From assembly GCF_021173085.1 (NCBI RefSeq), contig NZ_CP076413.1:2356001-2420000 (forward strand): a stretch of DNA of 64,000 nucleotides, given 5' to 3'. Below, in pieces: positions 10,601-19,461 of this stretch (position 1 is the first letter of the stretch; every line of letters begins with the position of its first letter). This DNA is from Ralstonia wenshanensis (GTDB lineage Bacteria > Pseudomonadota > Gammaproteobacteria > Burkholderiales > Burkholderiaceae). A program made the position numbers and the translations under genes. Under the pieces are notes generated by a model. It made no database searches, was not told where the DNA came from, and saw only the letters and a program-made list of their open reading frames with translations.

Positions 10601-11265
10601 CATGCCGCCGCCGACGTGTCGGTAGCGCTCGCCTGCGTAGGCGCTTCCCCCAACCAGTCGAGAATGCCGCTCCACTGCTCCACGTCCTTGGCCACGCGCG
10701 AGGGCGCCACGTCCCACAGCGTCAGGCCATGCGCGGCGAGCTGGACGTAGTTCTGGGTATCCCGCAGATAGCCGAGGATAGGTACGTCCAGCCCCTGCAC
10801 GAAACGCTGGAGCTGTTCCGCCGCGCGCGTGCGCATATCCACGCGCATGCCGACCACACCCAACTTGACCTCGCCATGGCGCACGGGTTTTTCATCGGCC
10901 AGTTTGCGCAGGAAGGTCTGCGTAGCAAGGATGTCGAACATGGAAGGCTGCAACGGCACGATCACGTAACCGGACATCTTGACGAGATCCCCCAGCCGCC
11001 AGCCATGGAGGCCCGCCGGCGTATCGAGCACCACGTGCGTCGTACCCTTGGGCGGCTTGGCGATGTGGTCGGCGTTGATTTCCCACGTGCGGATGGGCTT
11101 GGCGGTTTCGGGGCGCAAGGCGAGCCATTCGCGTGAGGACTGCTGGCGATCGGTGTCGCCCAGCATCACGGCGTGATCCCGCGCCGCAAAGTAGCCGGCC
11201 AGATTGGTGGCCAGCGTGCTTTTGCCCACCCCGCCCTTCGGATTCGCTACAACGGCCACCGGCAT
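10600..11265 (-). CDS. ParA/MinD-type ATPase, orphan
   Basis: 221 residues. P-loop ATPase with the deviant Walker A KGGVGKST at about residues 10-17 and the Walker B-like VVLDTPAG near 80. Proteins of this size are the small ParA class lacking an N-terminal DNA-binding domain; they position plasmids, chromosomal loci or protein cargo. No parB-like gene or obvious cargo gene lies beside it: its neighbours are panC and cobQ. Specific cargo unknown. Low-complexity Ala/Thr/Ser tail. Confidence 0.85.
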   Translation of the reverse strand: MPVAVVANPKGGVGKSTLATNLAGYFAARDHAVMLGDTDRQQSSREWLALRPETAKPIRTWEINADHIAKPPKGTTHVVLDTPAGLHGWRLGDLVKMSGYVIVPLQPSMFDILATQTFLRKLADEKPVRHGEVKLGVVGMRVDMRTRAAEQLQRFVQGLDVPILGYLRDTQNYVQLAAHGLTLWDVAPSRVAKDVEQWSGILDWLGEAPTQASATDTSAAA

Positions 11266-11340
11266 GCCTGCCTCCTTGCGCTCGTCGAATCATGTGCCGA
11301 GTTAGTCACCCAGCGGATCTGTCCATCCGGTAATTATGGC

Positions 11341-12837
11341 TCACCCTGCACGTGGCAGCGTTCGGAACAGCGTGGCGAGATCCAGATGCGCTTCGCACGT
11401 GTCGGCAAGACGTTCGAGCGATGCCTCACGCAATGCGGCGTAGTCCTGCGCCTGCGCATCGCGCACACCGGCCCAGGCAAGCAACGCGCGGCACGCCTCG
11501 GGCGTGTCGAACAAGCCGTGCAGGTAAGTCGCCAGGATCTGCCCGTCTGCGGAGATCGCGCCATCTGCGCGGCCATCATCGAGGTGCACGGCGGGGCGCG
11601 TGAGCGCTGCCCCCTCGGTCACGCCCATGTGGATTTCGTAGCCGGCGATGGCCGCACCGCTTTCCGCCAAGGAGCCACGCACCTGACGCAACTGCTTGGC
11701 AGCCTCCAGCGTCGTCTCGAAATCGAGATAGCCGAAACCCTCGATGCTGCCAGTTGCGCCTTCCAGCCCGTGCGGATCATGCAAGCGCCGCCCCAGCATC
11801 TGCATGCCGCCGCAGATGCCGATCAGCTTGCCGCCGTAGCGCAGATGCCGCGCGATGGCCGCCTCCCAGCCATTGGCACGCAGCCAGGCGAGATCGGCCT
11901 GCACGCTCTTGCTGCCGGGCAGGATGATGAGGTCGGCGGGCGGAACCGGCTGGCCTGGCCCGACCAGGCGGACATCCACCTGCGGGTGCGCACGCAGCGC
12001 GTCGAAATCGGTGTGGTTGGACACACGCGGCAACACCGGAATAGCAACGCGTAGCGCATCGGCTGAGGCTGTGTGCTGCGCCGTCTGCACCGCGTCTTCT
12101 GCGTCGAGGTGAAGGCCGTGCAGATACGGCAGCACACCCAACACCGGCTTGCCCGTCTGCGCGGTCAGCCAGTCGAGCCCGGGCGTGAGCAGAGAAATAT
12201 CGCCGCGAAACCGGTTGATGATGAACCCGCCCACGCGCGCACGTTCGCTGTCAGACAGGCAGGCGAGCGTGCCGACAAGGTGCGCGAACACGCCACCGCG
12301 ATCGATGTCAGCGACGAGCACGACGGGGCAATCGACGGCTTCGGCAAACCCCATGTTGGCGATGTCCCTGTCGCGCAGGTTGACCTCCGCCGGGCTGCCC
12401 GCACCCTCTACGAGCACGAGGTCGTAACGCGCGCGCAGCCGCGTGTGCGATTCGAGCACGGCAGCCATGGCGGTGGGCTTGTAGTCGTGATACGCGCGGG
12501 CATCGAGGTCGCACCGCGGCTGACCGTGGATGATGATCTGCGCGCCGGTGTCGCTGTTGGGCTTGAGCAGCACGGGGTTCATGTCGACCGTGGGGGCAAC
12601 GCCCGCCGCCTGCGCCTGCAACGCCTGGGCGCGGCCGATCTCGCCACCGTCTGCGGTGACGGCGCTGTTGAGTGCCATGTTCTGCGGCTTGAACGGCGCC
12701 ACGCGCGCACCCGCACGATGCGCAACGCGGCACAAGCCGGCCACCAACGTGCTCTTGCCAGCATCGGACGTGGTGCCCTGGATCATCAGCGTGCCCCGAA
12801 GCGAGTCTGGCGGCACAGGAAATGGAGCTTTCGACAT
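11341..12837 (-). CDS. cobQ: Cobyric acid synthase (glutamine-hydrolysing)
   Basis: 498 residues. Amidates four carboxyl side chains of adenosylcobyrinic a,c-diamide, using glutamine and ATP, to give cobyric acid. The N-terminal dethiobiotin-synthetase-like ATPase domain starts with a G-T-x-S-D-A-G-K-S-T P-loop at about residues 20-30. The C-terminal class I (triad) amidotransferase domain has the nucleophile in GICGGMQ (Cys near 342) and a downstream Y-L-H-G-L-F-D. Divergent from cobU across only 61 bp. Equivalent to CbiP. No riboswitch precedes it. Confidence 0.95.
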   Translation of the reverse strand: MSKAPFPVPPDSLRGTLMIQGTTSDAGKSTLVAGLCRVAHRAGARVAPFKPQNMALNSAVTADGGEIGRAQALQAQAAGVAPTVDMNPVLLKPNSDTGAQIIIHGQPRCDLDARAYHDYKPTAMAAVLESHTRLRARYDLVLVEGAGSPAEVNLRDRDIANMGFAEAVDCPVVLVADIDRGGVFAHLVGTLACLSDSERARVGGFIINRFRGDISLLTPGLDWLTAQTGKPVLGVLPYLHGLHLDAEDAVQTAQHTASADALRVAIPVLPRVSNHTDFDALRAHPQVDVRLVGPGQPVPPADLIILPGSKSVQADLAWLRANGWEAAIARHLRYGGKLIGICGGMQMLGRRLHDPHGLEGATGSIEGFGYLDFETTLEAAKQLRQVRGSLAESGAAIAGYEIHMGVTEGAALTRPAVHLDDGRADGAISADGQILATYLHGLFDTPEACRALLAWAGVRDAQAQDYAALREASLERLADTCEAHLDLATLFRTLPRAG

Positions 12838-12884
12838 GCGCGGATTATCGCATCGGCGTTATCGTGCTTGGCCGCCGCGCCCTC

Positions 12885-12898
12885 GCTAAAATGCCGGA
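12885..12898 (+). promoter_or_regulatory. Likely -10 box giving a leaderless cobU transcript
   Basis: TAAAAT at 12887-12892 is a good -10 hexamer. A start site about 7 bases later falls on the A of the cobU ATG (12899), and no Shine-Dalgarno sequence precedes that ATG. The -35 element (about 12864-12869) is weak. Confidence 0.4.
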
Positions 12899-13474
12899 AT
12901 GTCACGCCGCCTCACACTCGTTCTCGGGGGTGCCCGCTCGGGCAAAAGCCATCACGCCGAACAGCTCGCGCTGCAATGCGCGGGCCCCGTCACGTACGTC
13001 GCCACCGCCGGCGAGGGCGATGAAGAGATGCAATTGCGCGTGGCCCTCCACCGCGCGCGACGCCCGGCCAACTGGGGGCTGGTCGAAGAGCCCGTGCGCC
13101 TGGCCGAAGCGCTCTACACGCACGCGCAGCACGGTGGCTGCGTGCTGGTCGATTGCATGACGCTGTGGCTCAACAATCTGCTCTTCTCTGAGCATCACGA
13201 ATACCCCGAAACAGGCCTCGTCACGCCGCCCGCGGCCTGGACGGCCGAGATCGATGCGCTCCTTACCGCCCTGCCGCTGCTGCCCGGTGAGGTCATCCTT
13301 GTCAGCAACGAAATCGGACTGGGCGTAGTGCCGATGGGCGCCGTCACGCGCTTCTACGTGGACGAGCTTGGCCGGCTGAACCAACGCCTCGCCGCGCTGG
13401 CCGACAACGTACATCTGCTGGTGGCCGGCATTCCGATGGTGGTGAAAGGGCCGGCACCCGGCGCTGCAACGTGA
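12899..13474 (+). CDS. cobU: Adenosylcobinamide kinase / guanylyltransferase
   Basis: 191 residues, equivalent to CobP. Phosphorylates adenosylcobinamide and transfers GMP to form adenosylcobinamide-GDP in nucleotide-loop assembly. The P-loop GGARSGKS is at residues 10-17, and the conserved V-D-C-M-T-L-W-L-N-N segment lies near 80-90. The stop overlaps the GTG start of cbiB by four bases (GTGA). First gene of the plus-strand operon cobU-cbiB-cobD-btuF. Confidence 0.95.
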   Translation: MSRRLTLVLGGARSGKSHHAEQLALQCAGPVTYVATAGEGDEEMQLRVALHRARRPANWGLVEEPVRLAEALYTHAQHGGCVLVDCMTLWLNNLLFSEHHEYPETGLVTPPAAWTAEIDALLTALPLLPGEVILVSNEIGLGVVPMGAVTRFYVDELGRLNQRLAALADNVHLLVAGIPMVVKGPAPGAAT

Positions 13475-14451
13475 GCGTGTCGTCGGGCGGCGTATTCGAT
13501 CTCGGATGGGCGCTCGTGACGCTGGCCGCGCTCGCGGGCGTGCTGCTCGACCGGCTGTTCGGCGAGGTGCCGCGCTGGCATCCGCTGGTCGGATTTGGGG
13601 GCATCGCCACCGCAATTGAACACGGTATGAACCGCGTACCTGCTGCGGTAGCGTGGTCGCGCGTCGTCGGTCTCGTTGCATGGGCAGTCGCCGTTTTGCC
13701 GTTTGTGCTGCTGGCGGGATGGCTCGTCGTCATTGCGCGTGATGTGTCACCGTGGCCGGTGGCAGCGCTTGATGCCATCGCGCTCTATTTCGCCATCGGC
13801 GCGCGTAGCCTGCATGACCACATCGCGCCGATCGCGCTTGCGCTGCGCGATGCGGATCTGCCGCGTGCACGCGCCCTCGCCTCGCGCATTGTCTCGCGTG
13901 ACCTCACACAAGCCACCGATGAGCCCATCGCGCGCGCCGCCGTGGAATCCGCGTTGGAGAACGGCAGCGATGCCGTCTTCGCACCGCTGTTCTGGCTTGT
14001 GGTGGCAGGCGCCCCGGGCGTCGTGCTGTATCGGCTGGCCAATACGCTTGATGCAATGTGGGGCTACCGCAATGCGCGCTTTACCGGCTTTGGCTGGGCG
14101 GCGGCCCGCATCGACGATGTGCTCAACTGGATGCCCGCGCGACTCACTGCAATCAGCTACGCGCTACTCGGCCACACCGCCGATGCGCTGCGCTGCTGGC
14201 GCACGCAAGCCCCGCAATGGTCGAGCCCCAACGCTGGCCCGGTGATGGCTGCTGGTGCAGGCAGCCTGCGCGTTCAGCTCGGCGGCGCAGCGCGGTACGA
14301 AGGCGTGGACGAAGCGCGCCCTTCGCTTGGCACCGGAGAAATGGCGGCCGCAGCCGATATCGCGCGGGCATTGACACTCGTGTCGCGCACGTTGTTGTTG
14401 TGGCTCGGCGTACTAGGGCTGATCGCAGCGTTGGTGTGGCGCCTGTCGTGA
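13471..14451 (+). CDS. cbiB: Adenosylcobinamide-phosphate synthase
   Basis: 326 residues, membrane protein (CbiB/CobD family). Attaches aminopropanol phosphate to adenosylcobyric acid. Hydrophobic segments near the N-terminus, about residues 68-95, and at the very C-terminus fit the family topology. Typical motifs L-L-D-R-L-F-G-E-V-P-R-W-H-P and E-N-G-S-D-A are visible near residues 25-38 and 150-155. Starts with GTG inside the cobU stop; its own stop overlaps the GTG start of the next gene in the same way, so coupling is tight. Confidence 0.94.
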   Translation: MSVSSGGVFDLGWALVTLAALAGVLLDRLFGEVPRWHPLVGFGGIATAIEHGMNRVPAAVAWSRVVGLVAWAVAVLPFVLLAGWLVVIARDVSPWPVAALDAIALYFAIGARSLHDHIAPIALALRDADLPRARALASRIVSRDLTQATDEPIARAAVESALENGSDAVFAPLFWLVVAGAPGVVLYRLANTLDAMWGYRNARFTGFGWAAARIDDVLNWMPARLTAISYALLGHTADALRCWRTQAPQWSSPNAGPVMAAGAGSLRVQLGGAARYEGVDEARPSLGTGEMAAAADIARALTLVSRTLLLWLGVLGLIAALVWRLS

Positions 14452-15455
14452 ACGCCATCGTCCACGGCGGCAATCTCGCGGCCGCACGCGCGCAGTACGG
14501 AGAGCCTGCCGGCGCCTGGCTTGACCTGTCCACAGGCATCAACCCGCATGGCTACCCCATCCCGCCGATCCCACCCGATGCCTGGTTGCGCCTGCCCGAA
14601 GACGATGGCCTCGAAGCCCAGGCCGCCGCGCACTGCGGCGTGATCGACGCGCGGGCGGTGCTGGCGGTTGCAGGTTCGCAAGCAGCAATCCGCACCCTTC
14701 CGACCCTGCTGCCACGTGGGCGTGCCGGCATCGCGCAGATCGGCTATAGCGAATACGCGCCCGCCTTTGCGCGCGCCGGCCATGACGTCGTGCCGCTGCC
14801 CGAAGCCGCCTTCCTCGGCGACCTGCCAAACGACGTGCAACACCTGGTCGTCGTCAACCCGAACAACCCGACGGCACGCGTGCTGCCCGCAGAGACCCTG
14901 CGCGATTGGCACACGCGCCTGCATGCGCGCGGCGGGTCGTTGATCGTGGACGAGGCATTCATCGAAGCGTTCGACGATGGCCCCACATTGGCGCCCCTGG
15001 CTGGCGTGCCGGGGCTCGTCGTGCTGCGCTCGATCGGCAAGTTCTACGGGCTGGCGGGCGCGCGCATCGGCTTCGCGCTGGCGGCGCCTGAGCTGGTGTC
15101 TGCGCTGCGCGAGGCGCTCGGGCACTGGACCGTCAACGGCCCCGCCCGTGCTGTGGTACGTGCGGCGCTGGCCGATACCGCTTGGCAAGTTTCAACGCGC
15201 ACGCAACTGCAGCATGCGGGGGCGCGGCTCTCGGCGTTGCTGGATCGCCACGGCTTGCCAAATGCCGCCACCCCGCTGTTTGCCTGGGCACGCGCGCCGC
15301 ATGCACCGGCCCTCCATGCAAGCCTGGCGCGCCTTGGCATCTGGACCCGCCTGTTCGATGTACCCGTCAGCGGCCTGCGCTTCGGCTTGCCGCCGGATGA
15401 GACTGGATGGCAACGCCTTGCCGATGCGCTAGCATCGCTGTCGCACCCTGCTTGA
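14448..15455 (+). CDS. cobD: Threonine-phosphate decarboxylase
   Basis: 335 residues, called CobC in the aerobic-pathway nomenclature. PLP enzyme that decarboxylates L-threonine O-3-phosphate to (R)-1-aminopropan-2-ol phosphate, the linker used by CbiB. The N-terminal H-G-G-N, the N-P-N-N-P-T motif near 137-142 and the Schiff-base lysine in S-I-G-K-F-Y-G (Lys198) identify an aminotransferase class I/II fold of the histidinol-phosphate aminotransferase type. The GTG start at 14448 overlaps the cbiB stop. Confidence 0.93.
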   Translation: MNAIVHGGNLAAARAQYGEPAGAWLDLSTGINPHGYPIPPIPPDAWLRLPEDDGLEAQAAAHCGVIDARAVLAVAGSQAAIRTLPTLLPRGRAGIAQIGYSEYAPAFARAGHDVVPLPEAAFLGDLPNDVQHLVVVNPNNPTARVLPAETLRDWHTRLHARGGSLIVDEAFIEAFDDGPTLAPLAGVPGLVVLRSIGKFYGLAGARIGFALAAPELVSALREALGHWTVNGPARAVVRAALADTAWQVSTRTQLQHAGARLSALLDRHGLPNAATPLFAWARAPHAPALHASLARLGIWTRLFDVPVSGLRFGLPPDETGWQRLADALASLSHPA

Positions 15456-15467
15456 CCTGCCCCCCCG

Positions 15468-16424
15468 ATGCCCGCTTGCCTCTCTCGTCTCACCCGTCGC
15501 GTGCTTGCGTGCGGCCTCTCCGCCATTGCGCTCACGATCGCTGCCGCACCGGCACTTGCCGCCATTTCCGTCACAGACGATAGCGGTGCCACGGTTACGC
15601 TGCAGCGCCCCGCTCAACGCATCGTCAGCCTCGCCCCGCATGCGACCGAGCTGCTGTTCGCGGCCGGCGGCGGCGCACGCATCGTCGGCACCGTGGCTTA
15701 CAGCGACTACCCGCCTCCTGCGCGCGACATTCCTCACGTGGGAGATAACCGCTCGCTCGATCTGGAGCGCATTGCCGCCCTCAAGCCCGATCTGGTGGTG
15801 GTCTGGCGCCACGGCAACGCGCAGAAGCAGATCGACCGGCTGCGTGCGCTGGGCATTCCGCTGTTCTTCTCCGAGCCGCATCGCATGAGCGATATTCCGC
15901 GCTCGATCGAGGCACTCGGTACGCTGCTCGACACCCGTGCCAGCGCGCACGACGCGGCCCAGCAATTCCGCCAACGCGCAGATGCATTGCGCCAGCGCTA
16001 CGCGAGCCGGCCCCCGGTTTCGGTGTTCTACCAGGTATGGGAACAGCCGCTGATGACGCTCAACGGCCAGCACATCTTCTCTGACATGCTGACGTTGTGC
16101 GGCGGCCGCAATGTGTTTGCGGGCGAGCCCTTGCTGGTGCCGACCGTTTCGCCCGAAGCCGTCATCGCTGCGAACCCCGAAGTGCTGCTGACCGCGAGCA
16201 TGGGCGCCACGCAAGGCAGCCGCCCGATCGACACACTCGACGCGTGGAAGCGTTGGCCGCAATTGCTGGCCGTGCAGCGCGGCAACCTCTTCACCATCAA
16301 TGGCGACCTGATCAACCGATTCGGACCACGCCTGGTGGAAGCGGCAACGCTGTTGTGCGAAGACCTGGAGCAAGCCCGCACGCGGCGCCTCGGTTCACAA
16401 ACCACCAACGGGTTGAGCCGCTGA
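15468..16424 (+). CDS. btuF: Cobalamin ABC transporter substrate-binding protein
   Basis: 318 residues. Periplasmic binding protein of the BtuCDF vitamin B12 importer. A signal peptide with Arg-rich n-region and Ala-Leu-Ala cleavage site ends near residue 27; there is no lipobox. The mature protein is a class III (helical-backbone) binding protein opening I-V-S-L-A-P-H-A-T-E-L-L. It is separated from btuC and btuD, which lie on the opposite strand under the riboswitch, and is instead last in the cobU-cbiB-cobD operon. Convergent with cobC (13 bp between stops). Confidence 0.9.
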   Translation: MPACLSRLTRRVLACGLSAIALTIAAAPALAAISVTDDSGATVTLQRPAQRIVSLAPHATELLFAAGGGARIVGTVAYSDYPPPARDIPHVGDNRSLDLERIAALKPDLVVVWRHGNAQKQIDRLRALGIPLFFSEPHRMSDIPRSIEALGTLLDTRASAHDAAQQFRQRADALRQRYASRPPVSVFYQVWEQPLMTLNGQHIFSDMLTLCGGRNVFAGEPLLVPTVSPEAVIAANPEVLLTASMGATQGSRPIDTLDAWKRWPQLLAVQRGNLFTINGDLINRFGPRLVEAATLLCEDLEQARTRRLGSQTTNGLSR

Positions 16425-16437
16425 GCCGCGCCGCCGG

Positions 16438-17016
16438 TCAGCGGTTCCAGAACAGCAGCACCGGTAATGCGTCAGGCTGCACGCGAAAGCCGCAGGCTGC
16501 GCCCCATTGCAACGGCCATTGCAGCGTCTCGGCCAACGGCCGCTGCAACCAATGCGACGCCAGTGCACGCATACAGCCGGCATGCGTCACCGCCCACACG
16601 CAAGCCGCGGGCGTCGCGCTTGTTGCCTCGGCCCAGGTCGTCATGCGCGCCAGCAAATCCGCCGCCGACTCTCCGCCATGCGGATTACCGTGCACAAGAT
16701 CACGCGCCCACTGGTCGATTTCTGCGCGCGGGATGTCATCCCACTGGCAGCCTTCCCAGGCGCCGAAATCGAGTTCCATCAATTGCACATCGATCTCGAT
16801 CGCGGGAAGCTGTGCCGCTTGCGCTAAGGCTTCGGCCGTCAGACGGCTGCGCTGCAATGGACTCGCCAACAGGCGATGTGGGGTGTGGGCGCTGAGCTTC
16901 TCGACGATGGCTGAAGGCGCAGGGTCCATCGGCAAAGCCAGATCCAGATCGGTGCGGCCATAGCAGAGACCGGCCGCCATGGCAGGCCGCGCGTGGCGGA
17001 TCAGGATGACATCCAT
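16438..17016 (-). CDS. cobC: Alpha-ribazole phosphatase
   Basis: 192 residues. Histidine-phosphatase (phosphoglycerate mutase-like) enzyme removing phosphate in the final part of nucleotide-loop assembly. The R-H-A-R-P signature (residues 7-11, catalytic His8), a second basic pocket residue in L-L-A-S-P-L-Q-R-S, and the late V-T-H-A-G motif near 143 are present. The start at 17016 overlaps the end of cobS by 16 bp. Last gene of the btuB-led operon. Confidence 0.92.
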   Translation of the reverse strand: MDVILIRHARPAMAAGLCYGRTDLDLALPMDPAPSAIVEKLSAHTPHRLLASPLQRSRLTAEALAQAAQLPAIEIDVQLMELDFGAWEGCQWDDIPRAEIDQWARDLVHGNPHGGESAADLLARMTTWAEATSATPAACVWAVTHAGCMRALASHWLQRPLAETLQWPLQWGAACGFRVQPDALPVLLFWNR

Positions 17017-17771
17017 GCCAGCAACCCCCACAGGATCAGCAGCTCGAAAATCTGCTGCGCCATGCCCAGGCAATCGCCCGTGATGCCACCGATGCGGCGC
17101 ACGAAGTAGCGGCCCAGCAGCCAGCGCGCAACGATCAACCCGCCAGCAATGAGCGCCGTGCACATCGGCCCAAACCACAGCAAAGGCGCGATGCCGAACA
17201 CGCCGGCCCACAAGGCATCGCTCCATCGCATGCGTTGCGCAACGGGCTTGGCCTTGCCTTCGGCGCGCACGTAGTCGTGGGTGAGCAGGTAGCTGACGGC
17301 CGCCGCGCGGCTTGCAGCGTGCGCAGCCACCATTGCAACGAGGATACCCATGCCATGCGGCGCCATCGCGCTGAGCAATTGCCACTTCAGCAGCAGCGCC
17401 ATGCACACGGCAATCGCCCCGAACGCGCCGATGCGCGAGTCGTGCATGATGCGCAGCCGGTCTTCAGGCGTGTAGCCGCCACCAAAGCCGTCTGCGCAAT
17501 CGGCCAGACCGTCCTCATGAAACGCGCCGGTCAGCAGCAGCGTAGCCACCATCGACACGGCTACCTCCACACCGGGCGCGGGCACCGTGCGTGACACGAG
17601 CCAATACACCGCGGCTGCCACGGCGCCCACCAACCACCCGATCAGCGGAAAGTAGCGCGCCGCGCGATTCAGCCCCGCTTGCGAGAACCCAACCGACGCC
17701 GGCACGGGGATGCGGGTGAAATACCCGACCGCCGTCCACAGCGCCTGCCAGTGTTCACGCAAGGCGTTCAT
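17001..17771 (-). CDS. cobS: Adenosylcobinamide-GDP ribazoletransferase (cobalamin synthase)
   Basis: 256 residues, integral membrane (CobV family). Joins adenosylcobinamide-GDP with alpha-ribazole (phosphate). The metal-binding D-G-L-A-D-C-A-D-G-F-G-G-G motif is at about residues 87-99, between hydrophobic helices near 43-60, 70-86, 108-130 and the C-terminus. Its ATG overlaps the cobT stop (ATGA at 17768-17771) and its end overlaps cobC. Confidence 0.95.
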   Translation of the reverse strand: MNALREHWQALWTAVGYFTRIPVPASVGFSQAGLNRAARYFPLIGWLVGAVAAAVYWLVSRTVPAPGVEVAVSMVATLLLTGAFHEDGLADCADGFGGGYTPEDRLRIMHDSRIGAFGAIAVCMALLLKWQLLSAMAPHGMGILVAMVAAHAASRAAAVSYLLTHDYVRAEGKAKPVAQRMRWSDALWAGVFGIAPLLWFGPMCTALIAGGLIVARWLLGRYFVRRIGGITGDCLGMAQQIFELLILWGLLAWMSS

Positions 17772-18832
17772 GGCGATGCGCGCCCGCTCACGCCTGCGCT
17801 GGCGAAGGTCGCCATCTCGCGCAGGAACGCCACGGCTGACACGACCACCGGATACGCCAGCACCGCACCGCTGCCCTCTCCCAACCGCAACGACAACGAC
17901 AGCAGCGGCCGCGCATCGAGCACCTCCAGCAGCGCGCGATGCCCACGCTCGTCTGACACATGCCCGAATACGCAATAGCGCAGCACGTCGGGCGCCACCT
18001 GCGCCGCCACCAGGACCGCGGCCGTGGCAATGAACCCGTCGACGAGGATGACCATGCGCCGCTGCGCAGCCTCGAGTACCGCACCCACCATCGCCGCGAC
18101 CTCGAAGCCGCCGAAGCACGCAAGCACGTCCAGCGGCTCACGTACGTCTGCATGCTTGGCCATTGCAGCCTCCAGGACGGCACGCTTGTGGGCAAGGCCG
18201 TCATCGTCGAGCCCCGTGCCGCGGCCAACGCATTGCGCGACCGGAAGATTGCACAACCGCGCCATCAGGCACGCGGCAGAGGCCGTGTTGGCGATGCCCA
18301 TTTCGCCCAGCGCGATCACGTTGGTGCCGAGCGCCGCGTGGTGTGCCACGCGTTGCGCGCCGAGTGCCATGGCGCGGTCGCGTTCGTCGGCGGTCATGGC
18401 GGCTTGCGTAGCACCCTCGTCGGCGAAGTTGCGCGTGCCGGGGCCGACAGGTGCGTCGACCAGGCCGGGCGTATCCGCAGTCCACAACGGTGTGGCGACC
18501 CCGGCGTTCACCACCTCCAATGCAAACCCATGCTGGCGGCAGAACACATTGACAGCCGCACCACCCGCGATGAAGTTGAGCACCATCTGGGCGGTCACCG
18601 CTTGCGGGTAGGCGCTCACGCCCGCGTGGGCGATGCCGTGGTCGGCGGCAAACACCACCATTGCAGGGCGCGTGAGCTGCGGCGTATCGGTGTTCTGGAT
18701 CAGGCCGATCTGCACGGCCAGCGATTCGAGCCGGCCCAGCGCGCCGAGCGGCTTGGTCTTGCTGTCCACGGCGACCTGCAGGCGCGCGCGCAGCGCATCA
18801 TCAAATGGTGGAATGTGCATGGCTTGGTTCAT
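17768..18832 (-). CDS. cobT: Nicotinate-nucleotide-dimethylbenzimidazole phosphoribosyltransferase
   Basis: 354 residues. Makes alpha-ribazole phosphate from 5,6-dimethylbenzimidazole and nicotinate mononucleotide. The D-S-K-T-K-P-x-G-x-L-G-R-L-E opening, the A-D-H-G-I motif and the catalytic Glu in R-L-G-E-G-S-G (about residue 319) are conserved. ATG 18832 overlaps the cobO stop as TGATG; a GTG three bases upstream is an alternative start. Confidence 0.95.
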   Translation of the reverse strand: MNQAMHIPPFDDALRARLQVAVDSKTKPLGALGRLESLAVQIGLIQNTDTPQLTRPAMVVFAADHGIAHAGVSAYPQAVTAQMVLNFIAGGAAVNVFCRQHGFALEVVNAGVATPLWTADTPGLVDAPVGPGTRNFADEGATQAAMTADERDRAMALGAQRVAHHAALGTNVIALGEMGIANTASAACLMARLCNLPVAQCVGRGTGLDDDGLAHKRAVLEAAMAKHADVREPLDVLACFGGFEVAAMVGAVLEAAQRRMVILVDGFIATAAVLVAAQVAPDVLRYCVFGHVSDERGHRALLEVLDARPLLSLSLRLGEGSGAVLAYPVVVSAVAFLREMATFASAGVSGRASP

Positions 18833-19461
18833 CACAGTTCGACTCCCGGCTGGGCCTGGATGCCTTGGGAAAACGCATGCTTGACGAGCGTCATATCGGT
18901 CACGGTGTCGGCAGCCTCGATCAGCTCGGGCGGCGCACCGCGCCCGGTAATCACCACATGCTGCGCCGGCGGGCGCGCGCGCAAGTCAGCCAGCACGGTC
19001 TGCACGTCAAGGTAGTTGTACTTGAGCGCAATGTTCAGTTCATCCAGCAGCACGAGGCCGACGGTCGGATCGTTCAACAGCTCGCGCGCGCAGGCCCATG
19101 CGGCTTGCGCCTTTTCAATGTCGCGCGTGCGGTCCTGCGTTTCCCACGTGTAGCCCTCGCCCATCACGTGGAAGCTGCATTGCTCGGGAAACCGGCGCAG
19201 GAAACGCTCCTCGCCCGTCGGGATTGCGCCCTTGATGAACTGCACCACGCCGACCTGCATGCCGTGGCCCATGGCGCGGATCACCATGCCAAAGCCGGAG
19301 CTGGATTTGCCCTTGCCGTTGCCGGTGTTGACGAGCAGCACGCCGCGCACGTCGGTGGCGGCGGCGATCTTGGCATCCACTACGGCCTTCTTGCGCTGCA
19401 TGCGCGAGCGGTGGCGCTCGTTCAGCGCGTCATTGTTGTCTTCAGTCGTCATCGGAATCAT
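18832..19461 (-). CDS. cobO: Cob(I)yrinic acid a,c-diamide adenosyltransferase
   Basis: 209 residues, CobA/CobO/BtuR family. Transfers the adenosyl group of ATP to cob(I)alamin or precursors. The P-loop G-N-G-K-G-K-S-S is at residues 47-54, with G-E-G-Y/F-T-W-E-T-Q near 105 and L-D-E-L-N further on. Two ATGs (19461 and 19452) both lie inside the end of btuD, so the start is uncertain by three residues. Serves both salvage of imported corrinoids and synthesis. Confidence 0.95.
   Translation of the reverse strand: MIPMTTEDNNDALNERHRSRMQRKKAVVDAKIAAATDVRGVLLVNTGNGKGKSSSGFGMVIRAMGHGMQVGVVQFIKGAIPTGEERFLRRFPEQCSFHVMGEGYTWETQDRTRDIEKAQAAWACARELLNDPTVGLVLLDELNIALKYNYLDVQTVLADLRARPPAQHVVITGRGAPPELIEAADTVTDMTLVKHAFSQGIQAQPGVEL

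Noticed and set aside
13472-18835. Corrin-ring synthesis genes within the cobalamin block
   Set aside because: Only late steps, adenosylation and transport are present; no ring methyltransferase or cobaltochelatase genes of the main pathway are in the window, so complete de novo synthesis cannot be claimed.
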